Positions 62,269 through 64,000 of a stretch of 64,000 nt of DNA are shown here, in pieces; the first letter of the stretch is position 1, and every line of letters starts with the position of its first letter. This DNA is from Leptospira perolatii (GTDB lineage: Bacteria; Spirochaetota; Leptospiria; Leptospirales; Leptospiraceae). A program made the translations under genes and the position numbers. Under the pieces are notes generated by a model. The model worked only from the letters and a program-made list of their open reading frames with translations, did no database searches and was not told the origin of the DNA. Location of the stretch: NCBI RefSeq assembly GCF_002811875.1, contig NZ_NPDZ01000004.1, forward strand, positions 124,001-188,000, read 5' to 3'.

Positions 62269-64000
62269 TTAGTTCTTACCGTGAATTTCCTGGAGAGACC
62301 GGATCGTAAAACCTTTGTCTCTCATTTCCAGCATTCCTTTGATCAGAGCCTTGGTCGCGCTTGCAGTTGTTAGACAAGGAATCTTATACCGAATCGCTGC
62401 CTGACGAATCGCAAAACTATCATCCCTGGTTACTCTGCTCAAAGGTGTGTTCAGGATCAGGTGGATCTTGTTTTCCTTAATATAGTCTAGAGCCGTTGGG
62501 AAAACGTTGTCATATACCTTGTTGATCTTCGAGGACAAAATTCCGTTCTCGGATAGAAACTTATGAGTACCTTCGGTCGCGATCAAATTGAAACCTAGAC
62601 CGGAAAGTTCCCGGATGTATTTCAATAACTCTCTCTTGTCTTTATCATTTACTGAGACAAAAACAGTTCCTTGGGAAGGAAGTTCTTCTCCCGCCATGTA
62701 CTGAGATTTTAGGAAAGCTTCTCCCGGAGAATCCGCGATCCCCATCACCTCTCCCGTAGATCTCATTTCTGGTCCGAGGATCGTATCCACACCCGGGAAT
62801 TTGTTAAACGGCAACACTGCTTCTTTGACGTTTACTGTCTTAAAGTCCATTTCTTTAGGCAAAGGTAGTTTGCTCAAAGGTTCGCCTAACATGATTCTAG
62901 TCGCATATTTGACGATAGGATGTCCTAACGCCTTAGAAACGAACGGCACCGTGCGAGAAGCCCTAGGATTTACTTCGATCACATATACTATATCGTTCTT
63001 GACCGCGTATTGAATGTTGATCAAGCCTTTGACCTGGAGTTCTATTGCGAGAGCCTTTGTCGCGACGCCGATCTCCTCTAATACTTTTGCGGAAAGCGAT
63101 TGAGGAGGAAGTACGCAGGCCGAATCCCCAGAATGGATCCCCGCCTCTTCGATATGCTCCATAATTCCTGCGATGAAAACATCCTTTCCATCGCAAAGGG
63201 CATCTACGTCTACTTCTACCGCGTCTTCTAGGAAACTATCGATCAACAGAGGTCTGTCTTGGGAGATCTCCTCCGCCTTATCCATGTATCGATCTAGTTC
63301 CTTTTCTTCGCTGATTATCAGCATCGCCCTTCCGCCTAACACATAACTAGGACGAACCAGAACCGGATATGTAATCTCTTGAGCGATCTTTCTGGCTTCC
63401 GGAGCCGAGGTAGCAATTCCGTTCCGCGGAGAAATCAAATTCAGTTTATTTAATACTTCTGCAAATCGCTTTCTATCTTCTGCTCTGTCCACAGAGTCAG
63501 GGCTAGTTCCTAGAATTGGAACTCCACTTTTTTCCAAATCCTTTGCTAACCTAAGAGGGGTTTGACCGCCAAACTGAATGATAACACCTTCCGGTTTTTC
63601 TTTTCGGTAGATTTGGATTACATCTTCTAGAGTCAGAGGTTCGAAGTAAAGACGATCCGAAGTGTCGTAATCCGTAGAAACTGTCTCCGGATTCGAATTC
63701 ACCATGATGGATTCCACTCCGAGTTCCTGTAGAGCAAAGGAAGCGTGACAGCAACAATAATCGAATTCGATTCCCTGTCCGATCCGATTTGGACCACCTC
63801 CCAAAATCATCACTGATTTTTTATTCGTTACGTCGGTCTCATCTTCCGAATCGTAGGAGGAATAAAAGTAAGGAGTGTAAGCTTCGAATTCTCCGGCACA
63901 AGTATCGATTCTTTTGTAAACAGGTCGAACCGATAATTCCAAAAGAGTCTTTTCGATCTTTGCTTCTTCACCTTTTAGTAATTGATTGATTTCTGCTTTG
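62269..64000 (-). CDS. carB: Carbamoyl-phosphate synthase large subunit (partial, 5' end beyond window)
   Basis: The frame is open to the window edge, so only about the C-terminal 576 residues are seen. They comprise the end of the first half, the second ATP-grasp domain ('[20 protein letters not shown]', '[22 protein letters not shown]', '[20 protein letters not shown]') and the C-terminal MGS-like allosteric domain ('[16 protein letters not shown]', 'LILNTPLSR'). It joins ammonia from CarA, bicarbonate and two ATP. An ATG at 63942 is internal. Convergent with the DUF1499 gene. Confidence 0.96.
   Translation of the reverse strand, partial: KAEINQLLKGEEAKIEKTLLELSVRPVYKRIDTCAGEFEAYTPYFYSSYDSEDETDVTNKKSVMILGGGPNRIGQGIEFDYCCCHASFALQELGVESIMVNSNPETVSTDYDTSDRLYFEPLTLEDVIQIYRKEKPEGVIIQFGGQTPLRLAKDLEKSGVPILGTSPDSVDRAEDRKRFAEVLNKLNLISPRNGIATSAPEARKIAQEITYPVLVRPSYVLGGRAMLIISEEKELDRYMDKAEEISQDRPLLIDSFLEDAVEVDVDALCDGKDVFIAGIMEHIEEAGIHSGDSACVLPPQSLSAKVLEEIGVATKALAIELQVKGLINIQYAVKNDIVYVIEVNPRASRTVPFVSKALGHPIVKYATRIMLGEPLSKLPLPKEMDFKTVNVKEAVLPFNKFPGVDTILGPEMRSTGEVMGIADSPGEAFLKSQYMAGEELPSQGTVFVSVNDKDKRELLKYIRELSGLGFNLIATEGTHKFLSENGILSSKINKVYDNVFPTALDYIKENKIHLILNTPLSRVTRDDSFAIRQAAIRYKIPCLTTASATKALIKGMLEMRDKGFTIRSLQEIHGKN

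Overview
This window reads as chromosomal DNA of a spirochaete, almost certainly a Leptospira species. By eye the G+C content is moderate (not computed), which would fit the intermediate or 'P2' lineages better than L. interrogans. The assignment rests on the kinds of protein present: DUF1574/MBOAT pairs, a FecR-domain protein, TMEM43, many spirochaetal lipoprotein signals, periplasmic-flagellum hook genes and F-type ATP synthase. TTG and GTG starts are frequent. I see no rRNA, tRNA, CRISPR array, prophage or insertion sequence. Nearly all of the window is ordinary chromosomal backbone.

Layout. Bases 1-8,107 form one minus-strand run: cheW-cheA-cheB-cheY, scpA-scpB, then pheA-tyrA (tyrA is cut by the window edge). 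Most junctions overlap or are separated by a few bases. Next (8,243-9,819) are mthfS, zapA and a ZapB-like coiled-coil protein with an acidic tail. Bases 10,287-15,804 hold thrS, two unrelated genes, then infC-rpmI-rplT. carA (16,099-17,208, plus strand) stands apart from carB (62,269 to the right edge). Bases 17,291-33,468 form a long minus-strand series: lepB, atpZ-like, atpI-like, atpBEFHAGDC, a large acidic repeat protein, a GAF/degenerate-GGDEF protein, an MBOAT acyltransferase and its DUF1574 partner. Bases 33,483-36,758 on the plus strand carry an HpcH/HpaI-like lyase, a TetR regulator, CorA and an SDR. A LytS/LytTR two-component pair (36,799-38,605) diverges from an outer-membrane-protein/FecR pair (38,836-41,031). 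An AhpD-like gene, a GC-rich dispersed repeat, two very large lipoproteins, TMEM43, trpC-STAS, murD, a secreted phospholipase-D-like lipoprotein and a GAF-HD-GYP protein follow. The right end carries flgE-flgD-fliK, a DUF1499 lipoprotein and carB.

How the genes work together. The left operon links chemotaxis signalling, chromosome condensation and Phe/Tyr biosynthesis in one transcription unit. CheA carries a C-terminal CheC-type phosphatase domain, so a kinase and a likely CheY-P phosphatase are on one polypeptide. The 847-residue acidic protein downstream of the ATP synthase carries about a dozen copies of a short motif (LSxxELxxLLxxG) resembling the CheY-binding tip of FliM. It is followed by a double-GAF protein whose GGDEF site is degenerate. 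I regard this pair as the best candidate for an undescribed signalling module. The flagellar hook protein FlgE lacks any cysteine, which matters because other spirochaetes crosslink their hooks through a cysteine.

Limits. All functional calls come from reading translated sequence and recalling family motifs. No database search, structure prediction or composition calculation was run. Start codons are judged from Shine-Dalgarno spacing and family N-termini, and are uncertain where noted.
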